Below are positions 1 to 12,215 of a stretch of 64,000 bases of DNA, one piece after another. How positions within the stretch are numbered: the first letter of the stretch is position 1; each line of letters begins with the position of its first letter. Under the pieces are notes generated by a model, which saw only the letters and a list, made by a program, of their open reading frames with translations, ran no database searches and was not told the DNA's origin. Where the stretch lies: contig OY776120.1 of NCBI GenBank assembly GCA_963675135.1, positions 58,896,063-58,960,062 on the forward strand, read 5' to 3'. This DNA comes from Galeopsis tetrahit. Taxonomy: Eukaryota > Streptophyta > Magnoliopsida > Lamiales > Lamiaceae. The translations under genes and the position numbers were made by a program.

Positions 1-738
1 TCTGATTTCCAATCTTCTAGTTTTTGACTCTTCAAGTTTTAAGTATACACGCGTTGATCAATATCTAGATCAGTTAAGATATACTACAACTAGTCATAGA
101 CTATCAGACTCTACAAAGTTGTTTCTATACGTTCAACTTAAACACCTAACAAAAGACAAATTAGCTTGTTAATCCTATATTTTATTGTGTTTTGGCTAAA
201 TAATCAAAATTAATACAAATTTTCCAACAAATGATATTGTTGACCTACAAATCGAGGCAAGTTTGGGTACTTCCTTCTCGCGATTTCCTTCTTGTCTGTG
301 CATTTGATTTGGATGAAATTGAATTAGGGATTTCTGGCCGAAGTTAGTCTTCGGGTTTGGAGTTGGTGATTTGAGTTGTTGGCAGTACAATTTGGCCAAT
401 TTTGAATTTGCGGTTGTGTTCCGCTTTCGACTTTATTTTGATTTTGTTTCCGTAAACATTTTAGCATGTTTACTTGTACCCGGCCTCTGGTCCGTCTTGT
501 GGACTTGTGACTTTATATTTGTTTGTTTTTTTTTTTTTTTTTTTTACTTTTAATGCAAAACCTTTTATTGGCCATTGTATGTTGATTACATTGAGGGTAA
601 GGAAAACATGTTATATGATAGATTTTATGAATTGTGCGTGGTAGATTTCAGAACTCTTAAAAGGAGAAATTTAGTTGGATAATTTAACAAATTAAGCCAA
701 ATGAGCTTTACCCCTTAGTAATTTTTTTTGTAACTTTG
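1..738. other. AT-rich flank, no gene assigned
   Basis: No reading frame here has recognisable protein content. A poly-T run lies at about 528-548. Nothing else can be supported. Confidence 0.5.
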
Positions 739-747
739 TAATAAAGT

Positions 748-2890
748 GGGAAATTTTTTGTTTTAGTCCTATAAGTAACTTATAGATATTCCAAATTAAA
801 TCCTTTAAGTTTCAACTTTATAAAATACGTCATTTACCTTTCAGTTTTAATCCTTTTTTATTTCAATTTTAATCCTTTATATTTTGAAGGAATTATAATT
901 GACTAATTTGGTGCCACATATATTAAAAAAATGCCACATCACTATCTTTCTCTATATATATTTAAAAAAAAAATAGAGTTAATAACACCCCAAATATTTT
1001 ATACACACCCCATAATTTTAAATACAAAAATAAATGTATATAAAAAACTAAATAATCTTTATATAAATAAAGAGTAAAATAATTTTAAAAAATAACTTAA
1101 AAAATCTGGAAAAAAATATAATTAAAATTTAAAAGTATTTTAAAAAACTAACTAAATCTTTAAAAATAATTAATTTAAATAAATAAATTATTTTTTTTTG
1201 AAAAAAATCTTAGAAAATTAAATAGAATCTGAAATTAAAAAATAAACCATCAAAACAAAATTCAAAATATTGAAACTTTTTAATAAAACGTAAAAAAAAA
1301 GGTAAATTAAAAAAATCAATAAAAAAGTAAGATTTTGTTTTTTATTTAATTTTCTTAATATTTATTTTTGATTGAATTGATTTTTCTTTCATTTTTATCT
1401 TATTTTGTTTTTTATAAATTGAATCATTAATTGGTATTTTTAATTTAATTATTTTATAAATTTTATTTAATTTATTTAATATTTATTGATTTTATTTGGA
1501 TTTAATTAATTTTTTCATTTAAATATTTTTTTAATATTTAGTTGATTTTTTTAAATATTTTTAAATTTTATTCAGTTTTTCGTATTGTTGAATATTTTTT
1601 TAATTTAATTTTTAAAATTTATATATAGCTTTAATGATTTAGTTTAATTTTAAATTATATTTTTAGTTTTTTTTATTCAATTTGTATTTGTTTTGAGGGA
1701 TAAAGGGTAAATAGGAAAGAATTAGGGTGTGTTTAGTAATAAAAATTGATTTTTAAATTTTAGTTGGGTGTGTATAGACACGCGCAAAATCGAACCGCCA
1801 AACCGGCCAACCGGCCAAACCGCCGGTTACGGTTTACAAACCGAACCGTAACCGAAAAATGGCGGTTCGGTTACGGTTCGGCATTTTGACAAACCGCAAA
1901 CCGGCGGTTTGGCCGGTTTTGGCGGTTAACCGCCGGTTTGGCGGTTAACCGGCGGTTTTTTATTAAAATAATAATAATAATAATTTTTTTAATACACAAT
2001 TCTTCTATTTTTAATGTATAAATTTAAGTTATATAATTTTTATTCAATTCTAGTAATGTATTTTTTAAAAAATGAGTTAAAACGAATAAAAAATGAACGA
2101 AAACGGAGTGAAAACGAGCGAAAACGGAGATAATATTTTTTTTAAAAAAACCCTAAACCGCCAAACCGGCGGTTTTCAAACCGAACCGCCGGTTTGAAAA
2201 CCGTAACCGTAACCGGCGGTTCGCGGTTCGGTTACGGTTCGCCGAAACCCCAAACCGTAACCGCCGGTTTCTAACCGAAACCGGCGGTTTGTAACCGTTG
2301 CCCATGTCTAGGTGTGTATAACATTTGAAGTTTATATAACATTTTATTAGATGTTAGTAGCCTTACACAAAAAAAATTATTTGCATCTACTCCAAACTAA
2401 TTAATCGCTCCTCTATATACGTGGAAACAAAATTAAAAATTTCATTTACTTCAAACTAATTAATTAATTTATTTGAAATATATTTATTTATCATGAATAT
2501 TTGATAAAATGATGATATTATCATTAAATTTAGTTATACGTTTCAAATTAATAGAGGAAAATAATATTAAGGTTACTTAGTCATTTTATATACATTTATT
2601 TTTGTATTTAAAGTTATGGGGTGTGTATAGAGTATTTTTTGGTGTTATTAACTCTAATTTTTTTAATATATATATAAAGGAGAGATAGTGATGTGGCATG
2701 ATGATGTGACATATTTTAATATATGTGACATTAAGTTTTACAATTCTAATTCCTCCAAAATATAAAGGATTAAAATTGAAGTAAAAAAGAATTAAAACTG
2801 AAAGTTAAATGACGTATTTTGTAAAATTGAAACTTAAATGATTTATTTTGGAATATCTCAAATTTAAATGACTAAAATAAAAAATTTCCC
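748..2890. mobile_element. Non-autonomous Mutator-like element (long TIRs)
   Basis: The two ends are long, near-matching inverted repeats of roughly 300 bp. The left end starts GGGAAATTTTTT and the right end finishes AAAAAATTTCCC. They are bracketed by a perfect 9-bp target-site duplication, TAATAAAGT, at 739-747 and 2891-2899. Long TIRs plus a 9-bp duplication are typical of MULEs. The 2143-bp body is AT-rich and encodes no transposase, so it would have to be moved in trans. A hAT element is inserted inside it. Confidence 0.88.
1775..2310. mobile_element. Non-autonomous hAT element nested in the MULE
   Basis: The element starts TAGACACG and ends CATGTCTA. It is flanked by a perfect 8-bp target-site duplication, GGTGTGTA, at 1767-1774 and 2311-2318. 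An 8-bp duplication and TAG...CTA ends are hAT hallmarks. The 536-bp interior is dominated by AACCGCC/GGCGGTT repeats in both orientations at its two ends, probably subterminal transposase-binding repeats. There is no coding capacity. Confidence 0.85.
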
Positions 2891-3912
2891 TAATAAAGTT
2901 GGAGTTTGTATTTATAGTGAAGATTTAATGTTACACTTGGAGAGTAAAATTTAAATATATACTAATTTTAGTACGAGATCTTTCTCGAGATTTGCTCATA
3001 TGATGACTTTTTCTATACTATAGGGGCCCATTTGGTGGAAATCATTAAATATCTCATATTTGGGCCCAATATTGGGTATACATGATAAAACCCATATTCA
3101 CAATGTATTTTCACATTTGGTATGCACCATGAGTATGTGAGATGATTAGTAAAATAAAGTTTGCATTTGTCCATATTGTCCTCATAGATTTTATAATATT
3201 CCACAATTGCCCCCTCTCAAATTTGAAAGCCCTCGTTCTGGCTTAGGTCTAAGGACAATTACAAGCAAATTAGGGTCACGATGTGAAACTTTGAGAGCCG
3301 TCGAACCCAACAATCTGCTCCCGACTTGCCCGTTTTGTCATCGAAGGATGAGGTACCGATGAAGTGAGTCAGGTACACTCATGGATGTCGGCATCATTCT
3401 CGTCATTTTTCCATTGATTGGGTTTCGCGACGCGTAGAACGACGACGATAGATTTCAAGATTGATGTGGACGAATTTTCAGAAGAACTTAATGTGGTATG
3501 TCTATTGAAAAATACGCCATAATCTGTTAAACAATTGCTTATGATGAATGCCTATTGATGTTTTGTGATTCGAATTTTTGGTTTCAATTTGTTTGGTGTT
3601 TAGGTCTTATGCATACCAATTTTTTGTGCTTCAATTTTAGGCTTCAATTTACTATGTGTTATTAAATATTTCGGGTTTTGAATTTGCAACTGAAAAAATG
3701 GTCTTTGCGCATTTAACGTGTTCGTGTTTACATCCAAGTACGACTTGATTTGCATATCTTTAAGTTTCACATCATGATAAATTTAGTTGTACTTTGTATC
3801 ACTGTTATAACCCCCAACTACACCCATTCAATGCATCAGCTATTTAACATGCTTTCGTATCCAGTAATTACCATCATTCTTGCTTTTTAATCTTACTTCT
3901 GTTACCCTACAT

Positions 3913-4808
3913 ATGGAGACCATTGAGAAACGGGTGGAGGTCGAGGAAATACCTCCACAAGAGTCATACTTGTACACTGGAAAGTGGAACGAACGGTCGG
4001 TGACCACTTTTGTTAACATTCTAGTTAAGGAGAAGCGTGAAGGGTACTGGAAGAACAACGGCTGCAACGACGCATCACTGGCAGAGGCACATGGCGTCGT
4101 TAATATCGTGTCTAGTCATGATTTCACTTGGGATGATGTTTTGATGCAGGTTAACATGCTGAAAAGGAGGTATGCTACATTTGGGAGTGTGCTCAATACC
4201 CCTGGTGTTAACTGGGACAGGGAAGTGAACTTCGTGCGAGGTTTTGCAACCCGTTGTTCTCATCTCACACAGGTATCTTATTTTGTAGTTGTATTTTTTA
4301 AACAATCTGGCTACACATAGGCATAAATATACTCGTCTTGATAGTTGATTTATGTTGTCTCTCACGTATGTAGGCCGATGACTTTGCTAATGCTTACTTC
4401 CACAAGGGTGACTTGTTGTACGACCGACTTCATTTACTGTTTGAACCTGAATCTCCCCGCCACCCCGAGATTATCCAAATCAGCTCGGGTGATGTGCCTA
4501 ACTGTGCTCGTAATCCCATTTCGGTCGTTGACTCTGACGATGAGCTTGAGGTTGAATCACCAGTTACTGCATTCCGGAAGCCACCTCGTACAAGGCTGTT
4601 TCACAGTCCAGCTGAAAGTCCATCTTGCTTCATGATAAGCGCTAAATCCAACAATCTGCAGCCAGGCGAGGTACGTCAAGCGTTTGGGACCATAGCTAAC
4701 AACATGTTGGTCGTGGATAACGATCAGCGCGGAGCTGTTGATGCCCAAGCTAGCTCGTGTGCATCGTGTAGCCCTCATAAGCTGGCCTACTCACACAGTC
4801 GCGATTAG
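3913..4808 (+). CDS. Myb/SANT-like DNA-binding protein A
   Basis: Two exons, 3913-4272 and 4374-4808, joined in phase 0 at GT-AG sites, give a 264-residue protein. The first 140 residues show the plant Myb/SANT-like pattern: W-N-E-R near residue 35, then a region with a K-R-R-Y-x-x-F helix, TPGV-x-WD, and D-x-F-A-x-A-Y-x-x-G with a following LLF. The C-terminal half is acidic and serine-rich and looks disordered. Such proteins accompany PIF/Harbinger transposases, where the Myb-like partner binds element ends and helps transposition. The start was chosen at the METIEKR methionine, since an upstream in-frame methionine precedes only low-complexity sequence. It could instead be a host gene caught between insertions. 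Confidence 0.65.
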
Positions 4809-5902
4809 AGGCTGTGTACTTCGTCCAAAAATATCATTGTGTTTAAGTAGTTAGTGTGTTATAACCCACGCGTCTACGTACGTGATGATCTTATGTGTTT
4901 GTGTTTTGAATCGTGTCTTTTGTATCTGGTATGTGTGACATCTGTGGTATTAGTCACACCTTTTGAAGTTGGTAGTCTAGAACTCAGTAGTGTGTGCTTC
5001 TTGGATGATTTATGCCTAATTATGCAGTCTATATTTTTTCAGTATTGTTATGTTATCAGGGGACGCAAATCCAAGTATATGCTGTTATGTTATCAGTGTT
5101 TGGATAGATTGTTGTTAACTTCTGTGAACATGTTACTGTTTTAATTATCATGCAATGGAGGTTTGTTGTTAATTGTTGTGGGCTTTGATTGTCTTTAGTT
5201 CTGGTTCAAAATTTTGATTGATGGAACTGCAAAAGATGAAGAAATAGATTCAAAGATAACCTGGTGGCTTGACATCTTTAATTCAAAGAATGAATTCATT
5301 GATATTAGAACCTAGCTGTATATTGAGTTTTCAAGATTGTCTTATTCTAGGAGAAGCATAATTTAATATTTTCTAGAGTCTTAATCCACAGGCAGCACAA
5401 TTACCTACTTGCAATTAACCAATATATATTGAAAAAATTAACTAAAACAGATACATGAGCACAAAAACTAGCACACCCGACAAGCATCTCCATCAAAAGG
5501 TCAAAACAAACACATGTATTAATATTAATCACTCAAAATCCAAAAGACATTATTCATCTACCCCCATAAAGTAAAGTACTTGAACTAAGAGTCTTTTACA
5601 GTCTATGCACGTAATACACTAAATTACCCTGATTGGCTCAGTTTAATACGTCAACTACATGGATCCATCCAATTGGCACACAAGATATCAAAATGAAGGT
5701 TGGAGTACATTGATCACAGCATTAGCCACAGTAATAGTTTACAAAAAACAAAATGTTGATGACCAAAACATGCACCCAACTACATAACGTTTGCTCAGTT
5801 GGGCAACATCAAGTCCCACTAATACATAAGCATCGTCCATTACCAGATTTATATAAGCAAAAGATGTTCACAATATGTTCCAGCGATGTCGGAACTTGAT
5901 AC
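4809..5902. other. Non-coding spacer inside the Harbinger candidate
   Basis: The 1.1 kb between two convergent Myb/SANT-like genes is AT-rich. It should hold the 3' ends of both transcripts. No other gene or repeat structure was recognised. Confidence 0.5.
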
Positions 5903-7309
5903 CTACTTTTGTGCACTACGTGCACGTTCGAGTAAAAGGTTGCAATATACTTCACGAGCATCGTCTGTGTACCCCATGAATATCTCGAGCTGGTTAGGAT
6001 TTGCGCCTAGAATCTCGGACACACCGATCTTATCCAACAAAGATAACGACTTAATGTTGCCCAACAATTCGAACAATGATTTTCGAGCAACACCCATATC
6101 ATGATCATGGCCGATTCGAGATGCAAGCTGCGAAATCTGTTCACGAGTGGAGACATAAAACTCTCGAAGCTCTCCGCCAACAGACGGCTCATTTGTATGA
6201 CAGTTTTTCTTGCGCTTAGACGTAGCTGCTATAGACGGGTCATTATCCTTCTTCATATCAGTGGTGTTGTTCGTATTGCCTTCATTATCTTTAAGTCCGC
6301 TCTCAACCCGTTCTCCAATTATGCTCTCAATGTCTATGAAGTTGTCGCCATTCGAGTCTTGGTTAACCTCTACACGAGCGCGTTTGGCACGTGCATCTAT
6401 CGCTCTCTTAGCTGCGTCAGCCACGTCTATCGCACCATCTCCGGTTGTCCTGTCTTTCCCGAAAATTTCCTTCCAATCGGGGTAAAGTGGCCATTCCTTT
6501 TCGCGCATGCCACGAATGAGTGGGTCTTTCTGCAGTGATTGTATAACTCACATAAAAAATTAAGAGCTGCATATTAACACAAATATAACAACATAACTAT
6601 ATGACCTTAACAAAAAAAATCATGGGCTGCCTCTAATTCATATCAAATAAATGCTTTTTTGGTAGAAAGTTGCATAATTTTCAATATGGTTTCCATAAAG
6701 GTTTTGTCATGACATACTATTGCTAGTGGTTTACATAAGGGGAGTTAGCAGTAAGTTAACAATGATACACCCTTTTCATTATGGTTTTGTCATGTGCTTA
6801 TTCAATTATGAAATAAAATGGCAATTAACTTTCCACCACACTATGTCAATATGGTTTGGTTGCATCCAACTCTGCAAGTAGCAATTAACTGTAATAATTA
6901 TGGAGTACGATGCAGTAGTATATAAATGATATTTTACCCTAACGATTTGTTCCCACTGCTCGTCCGTCACATCAAAGGTGTTTGTTGTGTTGTTCCACCC
7001 CGCACCAGTCGTGTCTCGTTGAGCAGTTACAATTGATCCGTATGTTTTCCTCCATATGGTTAACTTGGAATTGATATTTGGGCTCGAGCGTAGATCCGTA
7101 CCTGGAAGTGCTATTAAAAGCGCTTCTTCAAGCTTGTTTAAACACCCGGTACGAAATCCATTTTCGCTCTTCCAGCCATGAGCAACCAGGTCTTTCAATG
7201 CTGCTATCAATGCCGCCTCTTCCTTAGTAGTCCACACTCTCCGTGTGCTGCCCGTTGGGACCTTGAATGCTCCTCGACCTTTCTTACTGTCACTGTCATG
7301 ATGCTCCAT
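5903..7309 (-). CDS. Myb/SANT-like Harbinger accessory protein B
   Basis: Two exons on the minus strand, 7309-6938 and 6529-5903, join in phase 0 at GT-AG sites to give 332 residues. Residues 20-125 form a Myb/SANT-like domain: RRVWTTKEEAALIAAL, then a GW-K-x-x-NGF segment, LGP-like loops, K-x-x-I-W-R-K-x-Y and a closing D-E-Q-W-E-Q-I-V-R. The C-terminal exon starts with a P-L-I-R-x-M-R-x-x-x-WP-x-Y-x-D-W-x-x-IFG motif typical of the ORF1 partners of plant PIF/Harbinger transposases, followed by a basic K-R-A-R stretch and a Ser/Asn-rich region with SKRKK, a likely nuclear signal. It lies directly downstream of the transposase on the same strand, which supports a role as its DNA-binding partner. 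Confidence 0.78.
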
Positions 7310-7569
7310 TGTTTCAGCTGCAACAATGTACATTAAACAAATCAGACAACCGTTTCTAAACAAATCGACTTATCAATCAAGTAGCATAGAATTTAGTACA
7401 TGTTCATTGCAAAGCTTGCCATAAAATACAAGTACAGTAAAATAGCATAACAAAATAACATCACATTTAATCATAGAATTCGGTTAACAAGTCTGACTCT
7501 AAGAACATAACTAAGGCACAATATTTCAAATCCAAACTTCATCTACTGATACATAATGCATAAACACTA

Positions 7570-8990
7570 TCAGCTATTAAATTCATTCCACATCTCTTGT
7601 GCAAGCGTCTCCCGTTGGGCGGACCAGTCTGGTGTTGCTCCTAATGTAGATACATACTCTACATTATCATCGTCGTTATCGAAATCATCCCCATGCCCAT
7701 CAACCAGTGTCTCCATGGGATCATTGGTCATCTCACGGCGGATGTAGTTATGGAGTAGAAAGCATGCCATAATCAGGTCGATTTGCGTATCAATCGGATA
7801 ATAAGAGGTACTACGTAGGATAGCCCAACGCATCTTCATAATCCCAAACGCACGCTCAATTATCGTCCTTGCGCGCGAATGGCGCAAATTGAACAGCTCT
7901 TGGTAGTTCTCCGGTATACTGTTTTGAGGTCCCCATTCACTTAGATGATATCGAACACAACGATACGGCGACAGGAACCCTCTACTATTTGCGTATCCGT
8001 TGTCACACAAGTAGTAGCTTTCTAGAAAAAAAAAAAACACAATTAGGCAGGGGAACCAATTCAAATTTATTAACTGTGAGATCAAATGTATTAGGAATCC
8101 AGACTGAAATATAAAGTGTATGCATTAGATAATGAATAACACAAAGAGAAAATATACCTTCCGGGACCTTTAACCCATTTGTTCGATTAATTGCATCACG
8201 CAATACCCTACCATCGTTGGCCGAGCCCTCCCATCCTGGCAGGACATACACAAAATTCATTTGTCGATCACAAACGCCGAGGACATTGGTTGATATATCG
8301 CCTTTCCTTGATCTGTATCTACCTCGATCGGCAGCGGGTACGCGAACATTTATGTGAGTTCCGTCTAACGCCCCAAGACAACCCTACGCATAACAAGATG
8401 TTGTATGATTGTCAGTTTTATTTCCTTGCACATTCTATTAAAGCAATAATTCCGTCCTAAAACTAACAAATTACCTTGAACCATTTCCAACGTTGGTCAT
8501 CACAGTCGTCAGGTACAGGCAATGGTTTTGCAAGTAGTACCGAGTGCAGTTGCAATACGTCGCATAGAACTTCCCGCACATAATATGATACTGTCTGCCC
8601 GGACCGTTGGAAATCGAACTTGACCACCGAATTTTTCTTGTGGTGCGCCAAAACACTTAAGAACATGGCAACTTGTTCTTCTACCAACACGAATTTCTGG
8701 TCTTTCAGACCCCCAACGGTTTTCAGTATTACACAAAGCCTCCCAAATGCATTTCGGTCCATACGCAAGTTCTCGACACATTCATTGTCACTACCACCAA
8801 CTAGTCTACATCGAAAATGCACTTGTTGGGGTAGTTTGTTTATCATACTGTACCTACCATTTCGCAAACGCTTTCTACTACCTTCGATTCTCAAATGTTG
8901 CATGACTAGTTTGGTAACAACGATTGTCTGTATTATGATATTCTCGAGCAACAACCATACAATGTCATTTTGGTTGGTACTGGAACTCAT
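7570..8990 (-). CDS. PIF/Harbinger DDE transposase
   Basis: Three minus-strand exons, 8990-8475, 8383-8158 and 8021-7570, all with GT-AG junctions, encode about 397 residues, the usual size for plant PIF transposases. Exon 1 carries the N-terminal HTH-like region (GLKDQKF...VAMFL). Exon 2 begins with GCLGALDGTH, which supplies the first catalytic Asp (about residue 179). Exon 3 supplies the second Asp in LCDNGY (about 254) and the Glu in IIERAFG (about 303), so the DD48E triad is complete. The frame is open and all exons join cleanly, so the protein may be functional. An upstream methionine at 9011 exists, but an AATAG/GATG acceptor-like site just before 8990 suggests a spliced 5' leader and the later start. 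Confidence 0.85.
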
Positions 8991-9527
8991 CCTATTGGGT
9001 GTGAGAGGCATACCTTAGTTAACAAAACAGAACACCAAACTCTTGTACACTGTCATTATCAACTCAATCAAAATAAACAATGAATGCACCTTCAAAGAGA
9101 TAACAAAGTGAGCTGAAACTGTTGTTGTAACCAAATACAAGAAAATATGGATTTCTGCAGTATACAACCAACCGTAATGGCTCATACACCTATCATTTTT
9201 TTTTTTAAAGAGATGCACATGGGAAATACGTGATAATGTGTTGGTTCAAAACCTATTAGATAACCTATCATTTTGGCTCATAACACCTAATGCAATGAGT
9301 CTGTATTATTATATTTTTCATATTCATCATAAAAAACCACTTCTTTTCATATCCAGTTTCTACAACTTAGAAGAGGCATACCTTATTTAACAAAAAAACA
9401 AAAAACACCAAACATCGAAAAGTACGCATCACAATTCAGAACAAACTATACCAAATTATCAGGCACACGCACAAACAATCAGGATTGGAACACTTATTTA
9501 CACACTTTGTACAAACCACTCAACCAA
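8991..9527. promoter_or_regulatory. 5' leader/promoter region of the transposase gene
   Basis: This stretch lies upstream of the minus-strand transposase. A short motif (GAGGCATACCTTA followed by TAACAAAA and ACACCAAAC) occurs near 9006 and again near 9373, which suggests a small duplication around a 5' non-coding exon/intron junction. No further promoter element was identified with confidence. Confidence 0.3.
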
Positions 9528-9639
9528 CACTACAAGAAACAGGGGGAATAGCGACAAAAAATTTGCGACAAATCTAAATTTCATCGCTAAAATCAATTTT
9601 TAGCAACGAAATATAAATTTTCGTCGCTAAATTGTTAGA

Positions 9640-10810
9640 TTTAATATTTGCAACAAAATTTATATATTTCGTCTCTATATTAGCAACAAATTGCTTCATT
9701 TTGTTGTTAATAATCAAAACAGCAATGAAAATTATATTTCGTCGCTAATATTTTGCGATGCAATATAAATTTTCGTGGCTAAATTCTTGAAATTAATTTT
9801 TGCAACAAAATTTATATATTTCATCGCTATATTAACAACGACAAAGTGGGATAGCTCAAGTGGTTAGAGCACCACTACCTAGGCCTTAGGTCCTGGGTTC
9901 GAGTCTGCAAAATTTATATATTTCGTCGCTATATTAGCAACAAAATGAAACAAAATTTATATATTTCGTCGCTATATTAGCAACAAATTGCTTCATTTTG
10001 TTGTTAATAATCAAAACAGCAATGAAAATTATATTTCGTTGCTATTATTTTGCGATGATATAAAAAAATTTGTGGCTAATTTTTTGAAATTAATTTTTGC
10101 AACAAAATCTATATATTTCATCGCTATATTAGCAACAAATTGCTTCATTTTGTTGTTAATAATCAGAACAACAATGAAAATTATATTTCGTCACTAATAT
10201 TTTGCGATGAAATAGAAATTTTTGTGGCTAATTTATTGAAATTAATTTTTGCAAATGAAATTCAAATATTTTATCGCTATAATAGCAACGAATTGCTTCA
10301 TTTTGTTGTTAATAATCAGAACAACAATGAAAATTATATTTCGTCGCTAATATTTTGCGATGAAATATAATTTTTTGCGGCTAATTTATTGAAATTAATT
10401 TTTGCGAAGAAATAAAAAAATTTCATCGCTAAACTAGCAACAAATTCTTTTATTTTGTTGTTAATAATAAGGACAACAATGAAAATTATATTTAGTCACT
10501 ATTATTTTACGATAAAATATATTTTTTGTGGCTAATTTCTTGAAATTAATATTTGCAACAAAATTAAAATATTTCATCACCACACTTTCAACAAATTATT
10601 TTATTTTGTTGTTAATAATAAGAACAACAATTAAAATTATATTTCAAAATTGAAATTTGCATGATTAATTTTGTGGATTTAATATTCGAGAGAAAATTAA
10701 AATATTTCATCACTATATTAACAACACAATATTTTATTTTATTCTTAATAACTAGAACAATAATGAAAATTATATTTCGTCTCTAATATTTTAGTGATGA
10801 AATAGATTAT
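9640..10810 (+). repeat. About 152-bp tandem array inside CACTA 1
   Basis: The phrase TTGCTTCATTTTGTTGTTAA recurs at 9691, 9988, 10140 and 10293, with degenerate copies near 10445 and 10596. The spacing is 151-153 bp except for the first interval (297 bp), which is enlarged by an inserted tRNA-like block at about 9845-9985. Units decay progressively toward the right. Translation through the array gives apparent small proteins that are only products of the repeat. Confidence 0.8.
9846..9908 (+). repeat. tRNA-like (SINE head) segment
   Basis: GGGATAGCTCAAGTGG followed by a GTTAGAGC and, about 30 bases later, GGGTTCGAGTC gives recognisable RNA polymerase III A and B boxes. The acceptor stem cannot pair, so this is not a functional tRNA. 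It resembles the tRNA-derived head of plant SINEs and is probably a truncated insertion in the tandem array. Confidence 0.55.
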
Positions 10811-11499
10811 TTCATGTTTAATTGTAATGAATTAAAAATGGTTGTCGTTTAAACATAATAAAGGAAAAAAGTTTGAGTGCATCCACAATGTGAAATAATA
10901 GAGACGATTCCAACACTATGATGTTTGAAATAATAGGATCAATATAATTTCATTTACTTTTACTCATTAATTTGACATATTAAATTTTTTATTTGATTTA
11001 TTTTGGGATATAATTTTTTGATTTCATTCTGTATAATTTGTTTTATGTTTTTCTGTTTTCTTGATTTCATTAATTATTTATTGTTATTCCCGCTAAGAAT
11101 GAGGGAAGAGTACCACTTCAATTATGCATATTAAATCAAGAAAATCGGTTTATATAATTAAATGTTTAATAATTCTCCATATTTTGTGTCTTATAAATCA
11201 GTTTGAATGTTTATAAAAATATTTATAAATATGATGATGCAAATGAAGTTGGACATAAAGATGAGATGATGAAGATTGGATGTAATATTTATTATTTTTT
11301 TGGAATTGTTAAAGTAACATTGACTTTTTACAATTGAAATTGTTTTAAAAATTACAATATATATACAAAAATATATACATATATACAAGTTAAAAATTAA
11401 TCAATTAATATATGTGAAATAAATTATTAAATAAGTAAATTAACTAAATTAGTAAAAATTGAATACATATATAATTAATATTAAAAACTGAACCAAAGA

Positions 11500-11680
11500 G
11501 TTGTCTGCCCGAGTGGTGGGCGCCCAGCTATGGGCACTCACCCACCCGGGATCGATTCCCACCAAAACCAAATAAATAGTCATTTAAATAAAATGGGGGA
11601 GGGGGTATGTGGGTGCGGATCGGGTTGGGGCGGGTCGGGTGTGGGTGCGGGTTGGTCGATTGCGGAAGTGGGCTTAGAGA
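11500..11680 (+). repeat. tRNA-derived SINE-like segment, copy 1
   Basis: An A-box-like TGCCCGAGTGG and a B-box-like GGGATCGATTCCC lie 40 bases apart, followed by an AAATAAATAGTCATTTAAATAAA spacer-type segment and a GGGT-rich tail. The same order of blocks is found on the minus strand at 27600-27850 inside the other CACTA element. It is read here as a tRNA-derived short element or captured tRNA pseudogene. Confidence 0.5.
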
Positions 11681-12215
11681 ATAAATTTGTAAATCGGATA
11701 TCCATAGCCAAATATTAGCAACAAAAATATGGGTTTCATCACTAACATTTGCAACGAAATTGAAATATTTATCGCAAAAAAAATTAGCCACAAAGTAAGG
11801 AGCTACTATTTTAGACACGAAAAAATTTATCGCTAATTCTAATATTTTCGTCGCTAATGTGAGTTAGCGATGAAATAATTTCGTCGCGGGATTTGTTGCT
11901 ATACACCCGTCGCTAACGTGTTTGCGACAAATATTTGATTTTCCTCGCAAACATTTTGCGATGAAACTCATATTTTCGTCGCTAATATTTTGCGATGGAA
12001 CTTGAATTTTCATCGCAAACATTTGCGCCAAAAATAATTTTTTTGTCGCAAATATTTGCGATAAAATTAATTTTTTTGTCGCAAACACGTTAGCGACGGG
12101 CGTATAGCAACAAATCTCGCGACAAAATTATTTCGTCGCTAATTCACGTTAGCGACGAAAATATTATAATTGGCGACAAATATTTTCACGGCTAAATTGC
12201 AGTTTTCTTGTAGTG

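Larger units (their letters stand above)
9528..12215. mobile_element. Non-autonomous CACTA element 1
   Basis: The ends are CACTACAAGAAA and TTTCTTGTAGTG, exact inverted repeats, flanked by the 3-bp duplication CAA (9525-9527 and 12216-12218). These are definitive CACTA (En/Spm) features. Many TTTCGTCGC / GCGACGAAA motifs in both orientations lie near both ends and probably serve as subterminal transposase-binding sites. The 2688-bp interior contains no transposase; it holds a tandem array and two tRNA-like segments. It is inserted between the transposase and GRF genes of the Harbinger candidate, so it is younger than that element. Confidence 0.92.

Noticed and set aside
371..553. Small open frame in the left flank
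   Set aside because: Hydrophobic product ends in a poly-T run (poly-Phe); no domain and no splice context.
9846..9908. Functional tRNA
   Set aside because: A and B boxes are present but the acceptor stem does not pair; it is a tRNA-like SINE head.
9988..10370. Overlapping small open frames with repeated protein phrases
   Set aside because: They are translations of the 152-bp tandem units inside the non-autonomous CACTA element.
11500..11563. Functional tRNA-Ser/Leu
   Set aside because: B box is good but the cloverleaf cannot be closed and the copy at 27787 has the same defects.
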